A stretch of DNA of 37,585 nt from JALYUS01 sp038231255 (lineage in GTDB: Bacteria > Chloroflexota > Chloroflexia > Thermomicrobiales > JALYUS01), in contig JBBRLR010000037.1 in assembly GCA_038231255.1 (NCBI GenBank), positions 1 to 37,585 of the forward strand, written 5' to 3'. A program made the translations under genes and the position numbers. This document shows positions 30,312 to 37,585 of this stretch, one piece after another. How positions within the stretch are numbered: the first letter of the stretch is position 1; each line of letters opens with the position of its first letter. The notes under the pieces were generated by a model. That model did not search any database. It saw nothing but the letters and a program-made list of their open reading frames with translations, and had not been told where the DNA came from.

Positions 30312-31910
30312 TCACGTGCGGTACACGATCTCGCCGTCCATGATCGTGTAATCCACAGCCAGTTCAGCAATATCGTCCGGATCCACAGTGCGGGCATCAG
30401 CACTCAGGACGGTGATGTCGCCAAGTTTGCCGGGCGTGAGGCTGCCTTTGATATTTTCCTCGAACGAGGCGTACGCGCCCGCCCAGGTGTAGGCCCAGAC
30501 CGCTTCCGCGAAGGTAATCCCCTCTTCGGGAAAGGCGACATCGCCCGCGAAGTCCGCGCGCGTCATCATCGTCTCGATCCCGGCAAGCGGGCTGACGGTG
30601 ACGACGGGCGCGTCGGAGGAGGCCGCCGCGACGATGCCCCGGTCAATGAAGGTACGCATCGCGTTCGCATACCGCAGCCGGTCGTTGCCGAGGTTCTGGA
30701 CGTAGACGGGCCGGAAGTCGCGCAGAAAGGTCGTGCCGGGGATCGGCACACAGCCGAGCCGCTTGATCCGGTCGAAGACGGCGGGATCGGTGATGAACTC
30801 GCAATGCTCGATGCGATGGCGCGTGTCCGGTCGCGGATTGGCGGTCATCGCCTCCTCGTAGCAATCGAGGAGCAAATCAATCGCCGCGTCGCCAATCGCG
30901 TGCGCGCAGCATTGCCAGCCGAGGTCGTGCGCGCGCTTGAACTTCGCCTTGAAAGCATTGGGCGTCTGCATCCAGAGGCCGACATTCTCCGCCTCCCCAA
31001 CGTACGGGTGGTGCATTCGTGCCGTCCGGCCGCCAATTGAGCCGTCAATGAACAGTTTGGCGGGGCCGATACGAAGCCGTGCATCCCCCAAGCCGGTGCG
31101 GATGCCCGTCTGCTCCAGCCCGTCCAGCATCTCGTCCACCATCATCATCAGGTAGGTGCGCAGGCCGCCCGCGCCCCGGTCGTGGAGCGCCTGATACGCG
31201 GCCATCTCCTCCGGGCGGTGAATGCCCGCCTCGCCCACGCTCGTCACGCCAACCGCGTGGTAGAGGCCGGCGGCACGGTCGAGCGCATCCGCAATCTCTT
31301 CGGTGGAGGGCTGCTGGATGACGTTGTACACGAAACGCATCGCCGACTCGCGCAGAATGCCCGTCGGCTCGCCGTGCTCGTCGCGATCAATCACGCCGCC
31401 CTCGGGGTCCTGCGTCGTCGCGGAAACGCCCGCGAGTTGCAGCGCCTTCGTGTTGGCGACGGCGACATGACCGCACGCCCGCACGACCATCACCGGGTGC
31501 GCGGGCGCGGCGCGGTCGAGATCGGCACGATTCGGATGGCGCTGCTCGGCGAAGCGCGCGTCGTCGTAACCACGAGCGCGAATCCATCGCTCCGGCGGCT
31601 GCGACTCTGCGCGCTCGCGAATTTTGGCGACCAGTTGGGCAATGCTGCTCGTCGCCTCCGGTCGCGCGTTGATCGCCGCTGCCGCGAAACCGACGTTCAT
31701 CGGATGGCAGTGCGCGTCATTGAATGCGGCCGTCGCGGTGCGACCGCGCAGATCAATCACCTCGGTACCGGCGCGACGCTCGGCCAGTGCGTCGTCGTTC
31801 GAGCCGACGGCGGCGATAATACCGTTACGAATCGCGATCGCCTCCGCGACGGGCATCGCAGGATCAGACGTTATCAGGTGTCCATTCGTCAGAATCATGT
31901 CTCCATCCAC
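30312..31910 (-). CDS. Amidohydrolase family protein (YtcJ-like, amidohydrolase 3)
   Basis: A metal-dependent hydrolase of about 532 residues in the amidohydrolase_3 group, which hydrolyses amide or related bonds; the substrate is unknown. A small N-terminal beta-sandwich (MILTNGHLITSDP...GRTATAAFNDAHCHPM) leads to the barrel. DAHCHP corresponds to the family's first metal motif, and the later CCAHAIGDAAIDLLLD, RHRIEHCEFI and AAASSDAPVVTVSPL blocks are conserved. The end SLTPGKLGDITVLSAD is classic. GTG 31910 has AAGGGAG at good spacing; ATG 31898 is the alternative but its nearest GGAG is only two bases away. It is divergent from msrB. Confidence 0.9.
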   Translation of the reverse strand: MDGDMILTNGHLITSDPAMPVAEAIAIRNGIIAAVGSNDDALAERRAGTEVIDLRGRTATAAFNDAHCHPMNVGFAAAAINARPEATSSIAQLVAKIRERAESQPPERWIRARGYDDARFAEQRHPNRADLDRAAPAHPVMVVRACGHVAVANTKALQLAGVSATTQDPEGGVIDRDEHGEPTGILRESAMRFVYNVIQQPSTEEIADALDRAAGLYHAVGVTSVGEAGIHRPEEMAAYQALHDRGAGGLRTYLMMMVDEMLDGLEQTGIRTGLGDARLRIGPAKLFIDGSIGGRTARMHHPYVGEAENVGLWMQTPNAFKAKFKRAHDLGWQCCAHAIGDAAIDLLLDCYEEAMTANPRPDTRHRIEHCEFITDPAVFDRIKRLGCVPIPGTTFLRDFRPVYVQNLGNDRLRYANAMRTFIDRGIVAAASSDAPVVTVSPLAGIETMMTRADFAGDVAFPEEGITFAEAVWAYTWAGAYASFEENIKGSLTPGKLGDITVLSADARTVDPDDIAELAVDYTIMDGEIVYRT

Positions 31911-31988
31911 GGCTTGCTGCTCCCTTCGTTTTCGCCCGGCGCCACAGCCGGGGATGCGATTGTACCGCACCCCGCTCGCTTCGTTATG

Positions 31989-31998
31989 TGCTATACTG
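31989..31998 (+). promoter_or_regulatory. Extended -10 promoter element TGCTATACTG before msrB
   Basis: The same TGCTATACTG 10-mer as at 18659. Initiation about seven bases downstream falls at or next to ATG 32005, so the message may be leaderless, or translation may start at ATG 32017, which has a GGAAGAG just upstream. Confidence 0.4.
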
Positions 31999-32004
31999 CC
32001 TGCT

Positions 32005-32406
32005 ATGGAAGAGAACATGAACAACAAACCGGACGAATTTTGGCGCAAGAAACTCACTCCCGAGCAATATCATGTGCTGCGTCAGAAGGGGACAGAGCGG
32101 CCCTTCACCGGCCAGTTCTACCTCAATCACGACAGCGGCATGTATACGTGTGCGGCATGCGGCACGCCCGTTTTCTCGTCGGAGACGAAGTTCGACAGCG
32201 ATTGTGGCTGGCCGAGTTTCGACCGCTCCGTCGCGGGGAACGTCGAGTTCCACGAAGACTCCACCTTCGGTATGCGGCGCACCGAGGTTTTGTGCGCGAC
32301 CTGCGGCGGGCACCTCGGGCACGTCTTCGATGACGGGCCGCGCGACACGACCGGGCAGCGGTTCTGCATCAACTCCGCCGCGCTCAATTTCAAAAAGCAG
32401 GACTAA
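32005..32406 (+). CDS. msrB: Peptide-methionine (R)-S-oxide reductase
   Basis: MsrB repairs oxidised methionine by reducing the R-sulfoxide with thioredoxin-derived electrons. The 133-residue product is a single-domain MsrB: WRKKLTPEQYHVLRQKGTERPFTG, the first zinc pair CAAC, GWPSFDR, the second zinc pair CATC in HLGHVFDDGP, and the catalytic Cys in RFCINSAALNF. No MsrA domain is attached. ATG 32005 may be used on a leaderless transcript; ATG 32017 would start the protein at MNNKPDEFW and fits homologue lengths equally well. A strong terminator follows, so it is a single-gene transcript. Confidence 0.96.
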   Translation: MEENMNNKPDEFWRKKLTPEQYHVLRQKGTERPFTGQFYLNHDSGMYTCAACGTPVFSSETKFDSDCGWPSFDRSVAGNVEFHEDSTFGMRRTEVLCATCGGHLGHVFDDGPRDTTGQRFCINSAALNFKKQD

Positions 32407-32436
32407 TACCCTCCTTCAACTCGGCGCATCGCCGTG

Positions 32437-32482
32437 CAGGTACCATTCGCGGAACGTCATCGCGAATGGTACCTGTGTTTTT
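32437..32482 (+). terminator. Rho-independent terminator of msrB
   Basis: CAGGTACCATTCGCG (32437-32451) and CGCGAATGGTACCTG (32461-32475) form a perfect 15-base stem with a 9-base loop, followed by TGTTTTT. It lies 30 bases after the msrB stop. This is the cleanest intrinsic terminator in the window. Confidence 0.88.
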
Positions 32483-32636
32483 AGCACCCGACCGAACGCT
32501 GTCGAGACAATGTGCCATGTCACTTTCCTTATGCAATTAATATACACGCGCGTGCATCCCGGCACGAGCATTGCGGACACCCGACACACGGACGTGACCC
32601 GCCCGTATGGAAATAGATGATGGAAGGAGTGCGATA

Positions 32637-33338
32637 ATGACCACAACGACGGACAGCACCACGGATAGCGCCGCGACACATGCCGAAAAACCAGCGGAGG
32701 TGAATGTGAACACAGACGCCAAACCAGTCCAGCGCTGGGCAACGATCGCGGGCGGCGCGGCCGCTACGCTCGCCGGGGGTGCGCTGATTGTCCGTGCCGT
32801 GAAGGGGCGGAAGGGCGCGGCTGACGATGACGATACTAGCCCCGCCGCGAGTGTCGGGCACAAGCAGGGTGTGCGCGTCGAGAAGACGGTGACGATCAAC
32901 AAGTCCGCCGAGGAACTGTATCGCTTCTGGAGGAACTTCGAGAATCTGCCGCGCTTCATGGATCATCTCGAATCCGTGCAGGTGAAGGACGACACACACT
33001 CCCATTGGAAGGCAAAAGGCCCGGCGAAGAAAGCGATCGAGTGGGACGCGGAGATCATCAACGACATTGCCAACGAAGTGATTGCCTGGAAATCCACCAA
33101 GGCCCAGATCGCCAATGCCGGTTCGGTCCGTTTCCGCAGCGCGCCGGGCGGGCGCGGCACCGAAGTAACCGTCAATCTCGAATACGATCCGCCAGCCGGC
33201 AAGGCGGGCATGCTCGTCGCCAGGATGTTCGGTGAGGAGCCGACGCAGCAGGTGCAGGATGCCCTGCGCCAATTCCGGGCGATCATGGAGGCCGGCGAAA
33301 TCCCGACGACGGACGGCCAGCCGACGGGAAGGTCGTAG
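32637..33338 (+). CDS. SRPBCC-family protein with N-terminal membrane-helix region
   Basis: A 233-residue protein. The N-terminus is Thr/Ala-rich, then a short hydrophobic Gly/Ala segment (ATIAGGAAATLAGGALIV, about residues 36-53), then an acidic linker and an SRPBCC (START-like, cyclase/dehydrase) domain: GVRVEKTVTINKSAEELYRFWRNFENLPRFMDHLESV and the later GTEVTVNLEYDPPAGKAG. The fold binds hydrophobic ligands in a deep pocket. It is followed after four bases by a zinc dehydrogenase and then an SDR, a trio often seen together and annotated as stress-related. ATG 32637 has GGAAGGAG upstream. Confidence 0.87.
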   Translation: MTTTTDSTTDSAATHAEKPAEVNVNTDAKPVQRWATIAGGAAATLAGGALIVRAVKGRKGAADDDDTSPAASVGHKQGVRVEKTVTINKSAEELYRFWRNFENLPRFMDHLESVQVKDDTHSHWKAKGPAKKAIEWDAEIINDIANEVIAWKSTKAQIANAGSVRFRSAPGGRGTEVTVNLEYDPPAGKAGMLVARMFGEEPTQQVQDALRQFRAIMEAGEIPTTDGQPTGRS

Positions 33339-33342
33339 CGAA

Positions 33343-34512
33343 ATGAAAGCGCTCGTTTGGAACAAGACCCACGATGTCCGCGTCGAACGCGTCCCCGATC
33401 CCCAAATCCTCAACCCGCGCGACGCAATCGTGAAAATCACGGCGACGGCGATCTGCGGCTCCGACCTTCATCTGTACGACGGCTACATTCCCACGCTCAA
33501 GCCGGGCGACATCCTCGGCCACGAGTTCATGGGCGAGATCGTCGAGACTGGCAAGGAGGTGAAGAATCTCAAAAAGGGCGACCGCGTCGTCGTCCCGTTC
33601 ACGATTGCCTGCGGTCACTGCTTCTTTTGCGAGCACCAGCTTTTTTCCGCCTGCGACAACTCCAACCCAAATGCGTGGATGGCGGAGAAAGCATACGGCT
33701 TCTCCCCCGCCGCACTCTACGGATACTCGCATATGTTCGGCGGCTACGCGGGTGGCCAGGCAGAATACGCTCGTGTGCCGTTCGCCGATGTTGGGCCGAT
33801 CAAGGTGCCCGACGCGGTGCCGGACGATCAGGCGCTCTTCCTTTCCGACATCTTTCCGACCGGCTACATGGCGGCGGAAAACTGCGACATCAAACCGGGC
33901 GATGTCATCGCCGTCTGGGGTTGCGGGCCGGTTGGGCAGTTCGCAATCAAGAGCGCATATATGCTCGGCGCGGAGCGGGTGATCGCCATTGATCGCGTCC
34001 CGGAGCGGCTGGCGATGGCGCGGGATAAAGCGGGCGCGGAGATCATCAATTACGAAGAAAGCGATGTCATTGACACGCTCAAGGAGATGACCGGCGGCCG
34101 TGGCCCGGACGCCTGTATTGATGCCGTTGGTATGGAATCGCACGGGACAAGCATTGACGCGGTCGCGGATAAGGCGAAGCAGGTTGTCCGGCTCGGTACG
34201 GACCGTCCGCATGTGCTGCGCGAGGCGATCCAGTCATGTCGGAAAGGCGGCACAGTCTCCGTTCCCGGCGTTTATGGCGGTCTCCTCGACAAAGTGCCGT
34301 TCGGGGCAGCCTTCGGCAAGGGTCTCACCTTCAAGATGGGACAAACGCATGTCCAGCGGTATCTCCGTCCGCTGCTCGACCGTGTGCAGCAGGGCGAGAT
34401 TGACCCGAGTTTCGTCATCACCCATCGCCTGCCGCTGGACGAAGCGCCCCACGGCTATAAGATTTTCCGCGACAAGCAGGACGCGTGCATCAAGGTTGTC
34501 CTGACGCCGTAG
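33343..34512 (+). CDS. Zinc-dependent alcohol dehydrogenase (glutathione-independent formaldehyde-dehydrogenase-like)
   Basis: A medium-chain dehydrogenase/reductase of 389 residues. The catalytic zinc motif is AICGSDLHLYDGYIP with GHEFMGEIVETG, the structural zinc lobe has CGHCFFCEHQLFSAC, and the Rossmann motif is VWGCGPVGQFAIKSA. The insert AYGFSPAALYGYSHMFGGYAGGQAEY is characteristic of the glutathione-independent formaldehyde dehydrogenase subgroup, whose members oxidise or dismutate aldehydes with NAD. The actual substrate is not fixed by sequence. It begins four bases after the SRPBCC gene, with its ribosome site (GGAAGG) inside that gene's end. Confidence 0.9.
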   Translation: MKALVWNKTHDVRVERVPDPQILNPRDAIVKITATAICGSDLHLYDGYIPTLKPGDILGHEFMGEIVETGKEVKNLKKGDRVVVPFTIACGHCFFCEHQLFSACDNSNPNAWMAEKAYGFSPAALYGYSHMFGGYAGGQAEYARVPFADVGPIKVPDAVPDDQALFLSDIFPTGYMAAENCDIKPGDVIAVWGCGPVGQFAIKSAYMLGAERVIAIDRVPERLAMARDKAGAEIINYEESDVIDTLKEMTGGRGPDACIDAVGMESHGTSIDAVADKAKQVVRLGTDRPHVLREAIQSCRKGGTVSVPGVYGGLLDKVPFGAAFGKGLTFKMGQTHVQRYLRPLLDRVQQGEIDPSFVITHRLPLDEAPHGYKIFRDKQDACIKVVLTP

Positions 34513-34531
34513 CGAGACGAGGAGCAATGCC

Positions 34532-35587
34532 ATGCCGGAGGATCAACCACGGTTGAGTGTGCCGCTACCGATGATTGCCGCAGGGGGTCTTGGCATCGGC
34601 ATAGTTGGTCGGGCGTTGCTCCGGCGGCGAATGGAAAATTTCACCGGCAAGGTCGCGCTCGTCACGGGCGGTTCGCGGGGGCTTGGCTTGCAAACCGCCC
34701 GCGAATTCGCCCGCGCCGGGTGCCGCATCGCGATCTGCGCGCGCGACGAAAACGAGCTGCAACGGGCGGCGGACAGCCTTCAGGCTGAAGGCACGGAAGT
34801 TTTCGCTATCCATTGCGATGTTGCCAATCGCGATCACATGGAGCGCACGATTCGGGCCGTGACGGATCATTTCGGCCAGATAGACATCCTCGTCAACAAT
34901 GCCGGCATCATCCAGGCCGGGCCAATCGAGACGATGACCGTCGAGGACTTCGAGAAAGCAATGGGCGTCATCTTCTGGGGCACGCTCTACGCGACACTCG
35001 CCGTCCTGCCGCAGATGCGGGAGCGACAGGGCGGGCACATCGTTAACATCACCTCGGTCGGCGGCAAAATCAGTATGCCGCACCTGCTGCCGTACGGCGC
35101 GGCGAAGTTCGCGGCGACCGGATTTTCCGAGGGCTTGCGGGCGGAACTGGCATCGGACGGCATCCAGGTCACAACCATCGTACCCGGCCTACTGCGCACG
35201 GGTGGCCAACGCAACGCGGAATTCACGGGCGACCGGGAAGCGGAATATGCCTGGTTCAGTCTCGGCGACACGCTCCCATTCGTCGCGCTTGATGCCGCGC
35301 AAGCGGCACGGGAGATCGTCGCGGCAACCCGGCGCGGCGACACCGAGCGTATCCTCTCGGTCCCGGCGAGCATTGCCGCCCGATTGCACGGCGCATTCCC
35401 GGCGCTCGTGACCGATCTATTGGCCCTCGTCAACCGGTTTATCCTCCCCTCAAAGGATGGTGGCAGCCGCATCGCCCAACGTGGCGTCCGGGTGCAAATG
35501 CGCATCCCGACGCCGATCAGACGTATTATCGAAACAGCCGAGGGTTCGGCCGATACGCGTTTGAATCAACCCGATGCGAAGAAGTAA
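34532..35587 (+). CDS. Short-chain dehydrogenase/reductase with N-terminal hydrophobic segment
   Basis: A classical SDR of 351 residues, longer than the usual 250. Residues 10-30 (VPLPMIAAGGLGIGIVGRALL) form a possible membrane anchor before the Rossmann start VALVTGGSRGLGLQ. The cofactor loop ICARDENEL suggests NADP preference, NNAG is present, and the catalytic set is Ser in NITSVGG with Tyr and Lys in YGAAKFA. The C-terminal 100 residues are an extension typical of this SRPBCC/ADH-linked group. ATG 34532 has GAGGAG eight bases upstream. It is the third gene of the operon, 19 bases after the dehydrogenase. The substrate is unknown. Confidence 0.9.
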   Translation: MPEDQPRLSVPLPMIAAGGLGIGIVGRALLRRRMENFTGKVALVTGGSRGLGLQTAREFARAGCRIAICARDENELQRAADSLQAEGTEVFAIHCDVANRDHMERTIRAVTDHFGQIDILVNNAGIIQAGPIETMTVEDFEKAMGVIFWGTLYATLAVLPQMRERQGGHIVNITSVGGKISMPHLLPYGAAKFAATGFSEGLRAELASDGIQVTTIVPGLLRTGGQRNAEFTGDREAEYAWFSLGDTLPFVALDAAQAAREIVAATRRGDTERILSVPASIAARLHGAFPALVTDLLALVNRFILPSKDGGSRIAQRGVRVQMRIPTPIRRIIETAEGSADTRLNQPDAKK

Positions 35588-35594
35588 ACCGAGC

Positions 35595-35614
35595 GCCTGC
35601 ACAAGTGAGCAGGC
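35595..35614 (+). terminator. Short stem-loop after the SDR gene
   Basis: GCCTGC and GCAGGC pair around an eight-base loop, eight bases after the SDR stop, followed by TTATGAG. The stem is only six pairs and the T-run is weak, so it may act together with the larger hairpin that follows. Confidence 0.35.
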
Positions 35615-35640
35615 TTATGAGCAGTAACAACTCAACTGGG

Positions 35641-35722
35641 TAATGGTTTGGTGGTACAGGTTTTCAACCTGTGACCCTGTCATGCCGCCCGGAGGGCAAC
35701 CCGGAAACCTGCCCCACCATTA
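35641..35722. repeat. Imperfect inverted repeat (CAGGTTTTCAACCTG type) between convergent genes
   Basis: The outer arms TAATGGT (35641-35647) and ACCATTA (35716-35722) pair exactly. Inside them CAGGTT pairs with AACCTG (35706-35711), and the left side also holds its own palindrome CAGGTTTTCAACCTG (35657-35671). It fills the gap between the SDR and kinase genes and ends ten bases before the kinase stop. Confidence 0.65.
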
Positions 35723-35732
35723 CTTAACTCCT

Positions 35733-37499
35733 TTATACAGATTGCAAATTCGGCTGATCCAGAAGCCACCCCGACGGCCCTCGGACAACCTGCCAGGAGC
35801 CGACGTATCGCAGCGACCCACCGGCCCGGACATCGGTCAACTGGACAGCAACCGTCGCCCGACCGTCCCCCGTGGTCACGACGTTCCCAATCGTGTAGTC
35901 AATCCGCTGCGTCGGCGCGAAATGACCGTTGATATCTACCTGCGTATTGAATTGTGTCTTCATCCGTGGGCTCCACAGTTGGGCTGCCGCGTCGAACTGA
36001 TGCTGCGAGACCGCCTGGTAAAATTGCTCGACGGCTTGCGCTGGGGTTGCCGCGCCTCCGGCAACGACCGGGCGCGACGGCGGCGTGGGAGCAGGCGCTG
36101 TCGGCGATGCGGGGGGAGGCTCGGTCGCCGGGACTGGGGTGGCAGTCGGTACGGGTTGCGGGGTCGCGGTCGGCGTCGCGAGCGGTGTCGGGCTTGCCGC
36201 AGGTACGGTGGGCGCTTGCGCGATCGGCGCCGCAGTCGGCGGTGCGGCGACGGTAGGGGCGATAATTACAGTAGGGGCAATAACCGTCGTCGGTTGCGGG
36301 GCGGGTGTCTCCGTTGCTACGACCGGGGGCGTGATCGAAGGGGCAGCCGCGACCACCACCGATGCTTGCGGGGTTGTGCTCGCACGCGCGGCCGTTGTCG
36401 GTGCTACTGTCGCTGCATGCCCACTACCCGCAGACCGAAGAGCGAACACACCTGCCACGGCGATAACCATGCCGAGGAGTGCCAGGAGGGGAACGATAAG
36501 CCAGCGTCGCCCACGCCCTCCGGTCGGCGCCGGAGCCGATACATACGCGGGGCGCTCGTCCACGCGTGGCGACTCGACCACGCCCGGCGGGGGCGATGCC
36601 GGGAGTGCCGACGTGACAGCCACCGACGGTCGCGCCCGTCTCCGCGTACTGGCGGGAGGATCGGACACGCGACTCGCCGCCACGAGCGCCGCCTCCATCT
36701 CGGCGGCGGATTGATAGCGGGCGGCAGGGTCTTTCGCCATCGCACGCATCACGACACTTTCCGCGCGCGGGGAGATATTTGCGTTGATGTGCCGCATCGA
36801 TGGCGGCGGATCATGCACCTGACGCATCGCCACCGCGACAAGCGAATCCCCGTCAAACGGCACGCGCCCGGTCAATGCCTCGTATAAAACAACGCCGAGG
36901 CTGTACAAGTCGGAGCGACCGTCGAGCGGCTGATGGAGGGCTTGTTCGGGCGAAAGGTAGTGCGCGCTGCCCATCACGGTCTGCGTCGCCGTCAACTGGG
37001 ATGCCCCGGCGGCGCGCGCGATGCCGAAATCCGTCACTTTTGCGCTGCCGACAGGGGTGAGCAACACGTTGTGCGGCTTGATGTCGCGGTGGATCAGGTG
37101 GTGCGCGTGCGCCGCTCCCAGTGCGGCAGCGACCTGCGCGCCGATCACGAGCGCGTCGTGCTCGGCGAGCGGGCCACGTTCGCGGATGCGCTCTTTGAGA
37201 TTCGGCCCCGGCACGTACTCCATCACGATGTAGTACGTGTCGTCGGTCGCGCCGGTATCGTAGATCGTCACGATGTTCGGGTGATTGAGCGCAGCGGCGG
37301 CCTGCGCCTCGCGGCGAAATCGTTCGACAAAGAGCGGATCGGCCGCGAGCGCCGGGCTGAGAATTTTCACGGCAACCTCACGGTTCAGCAGGCGATCATG
37401 CGCGAGATAGACGCGCGCCATCCCACCAATCCCGATGGATTGCCGCAATTCGTACCGCTCGCCGATCCGTTGTTGATCCGAACCCTGCACGATGTTCAT
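35733..37499 (-). CDS. PknB-type membrane Ser/Thr protein kinase
   Basis: A Hanks-type kinase of 588 residues. The kinase domain (about 16-280) is complete: SIGIGGMARVYLA glycine loop, VAVKIL Lys45, HRDIKPHNVLL catalytic loop, VTDFGIA metal site, GSAHYLSPEQ activation end and DLYSLGVVLYEALTG. After a basic linker comes one membrane helix (WLIVPLLALLGMVIAVAGVFAL, about 340-361), about 125 residues of Pro/Thr/Ala/Val low complexity, and an extracellular domain (about 495-588, AVEQFYQAVSQHQFDAAAQLWSP) resembling NTF2/DUF4878-type folds. There are no PASTA repeats, so it probably does not sense peptidoglycan in the PknB way. GTG 37490 may be the true start, since GAGG is better spaced for it. Confidence 0.92.
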   Translation of the reverse strand: MNIVQGSDQQRIGERYELRQSIGIGGMARVYLAHDRLLNREVAVKILSPALAADPLFVERFRREAQAAAALNHPNIVTIYDTGATDDTYYIVMEYVPGPNLKERIRERGPLAEHDALVIGAQVAAALGAAHAHHLIHRDIKPHNVLLTPVGSAKVTDFGIARAAGASQLTATQTVMGSAHYLSPEQALHQPLDGRSDLYSLGVVLYEALTGRVPFDGDSLVAVAMRQVHDPPPSMRHINANISPRAESVVMRAMAKDPAARYQSAAEMEAALVAASRVSDPPASTRRRARPSVAVTSALPASPPPGVVESPRVDERPAYVSAPAPTGGRGRRWLIVPLLALLGMVIAVAGVFALRSAGSGHAATVAPTTAARASTTPQASVVVAAAPSITPPVVATETPAPQPTTVIAPTVIIAPTVAAPPTAAPIAQAPTVPAASPTPLATPTATPQPVPTATPVPATEPPPASPTAPAPTPPSRPVVAGGAATPAQAVEQFYQAVSQHQFDAAAQLWSPRMKTQFNTQVDINGHFAPTQRIDYTIGNVVTTGDGRATVAVQLTDVRAGGSLRYVGSWQVVRGPSGWLLDQPNLQSV

Positions 37500-37585
37500 G
37501 CCTCGCGATGCAGAGAAAATAGTGACTGAACCGCAGTCCTGGTCACAAATCTATGCATTTTCGGTGCCGCGAATCACACTCCCAC

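Noticed and set aside
31182..32333. 383-codon plus-strand frame opposite the amidohydrolase, running into msrB in another frame
   Set aside because: It is antisense to conserved amidohydrolase motifs and out of frame over msrB.

Overview
The window looks like chromosomal DNA of a GC-rich, rod-shaped, glycogen-storing bacterium. The gene mix fits Chloroflexota, perhaps a Thermomicrobia-like lineage: MreB and RodA, a GH57 branching enzyme beside GlgC and GlgA, a PknB-type kinase with a long Pro/Thr/Ala linker, and intergenic spaces filled with short repeats. The phylum is an inference from style, not a search result. I see no phage, IS element, CRISPR array, rRNA or tRNA. It is a housekeeping backbone with one accessory island (about 19.8-23.7 kb).

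Layout. 1-5.3 kb: the end of mreB (+), then a minus-strand block reading HD phosphohydrolase, rodA, gatC, gatA, a DivIC/FtsL-like gene and a small CxC/CxxC protein. This is cell shape and division plus tRNA-dependent amidation. 5.4-9.1 kb: a PAS-PAS-GGDEF diguanylate cyclase divergent from the HD gene, a TatD hydrolase, and a YihY/BrkB membrane protein. 9.2-11.3 kb: glmS on the minus strand behind a glmS ribozyme that I recognise from its core, with a promoter upstream of it. 11.5-13.7 kb: two overlapping RDD membrane proteins and an AlaX-type tRNA editing protein. 13.9-19.8 kb: the glycogen cluster glgC, GH57 branching enzyme, glgA and a GalT/Ap4A-phosphorylase-fold protein.

19.8-23.7 kb: a minus-strand unit of Tat-signal IPT/TIG protein, PqqD-like protein, HPr-kinase-like protein and NTP_transf_5-type nucleotidyltransferase. 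The last three genes overlap. This resembles what TIGRFAMs call an HPr-rel-A system, whose function is unknown, and it is the best candidate for an undescribed system here. 24.2-30.2 kb: rpiA, an APH/choline-kinase-fold phosphotransferase, a 94-residue small protein, a Pro-rich surface protein, a LysR regulator divergent from a UPF0173 metallo-hydrolase, and an unrecognised gene. 30.3-37.5 kb: an amidohydrolase, msrB, an SRPBCC / zinc alcohol dehydrogenase / SDR operon, and a membrane Ser/Thr kinase.

A second theme is non-coding. At least four intergenic junctions hold tandem heptanucleotide repeats, each with a different 7-bp word, and three of these form inverted arms. Two flank and intrude into the GH57 gene: one encodes part of its N-terminus and the other supplies its stop codon. 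Other junctions hold long hairpins or a CACGAAG-type interspersed repeat.
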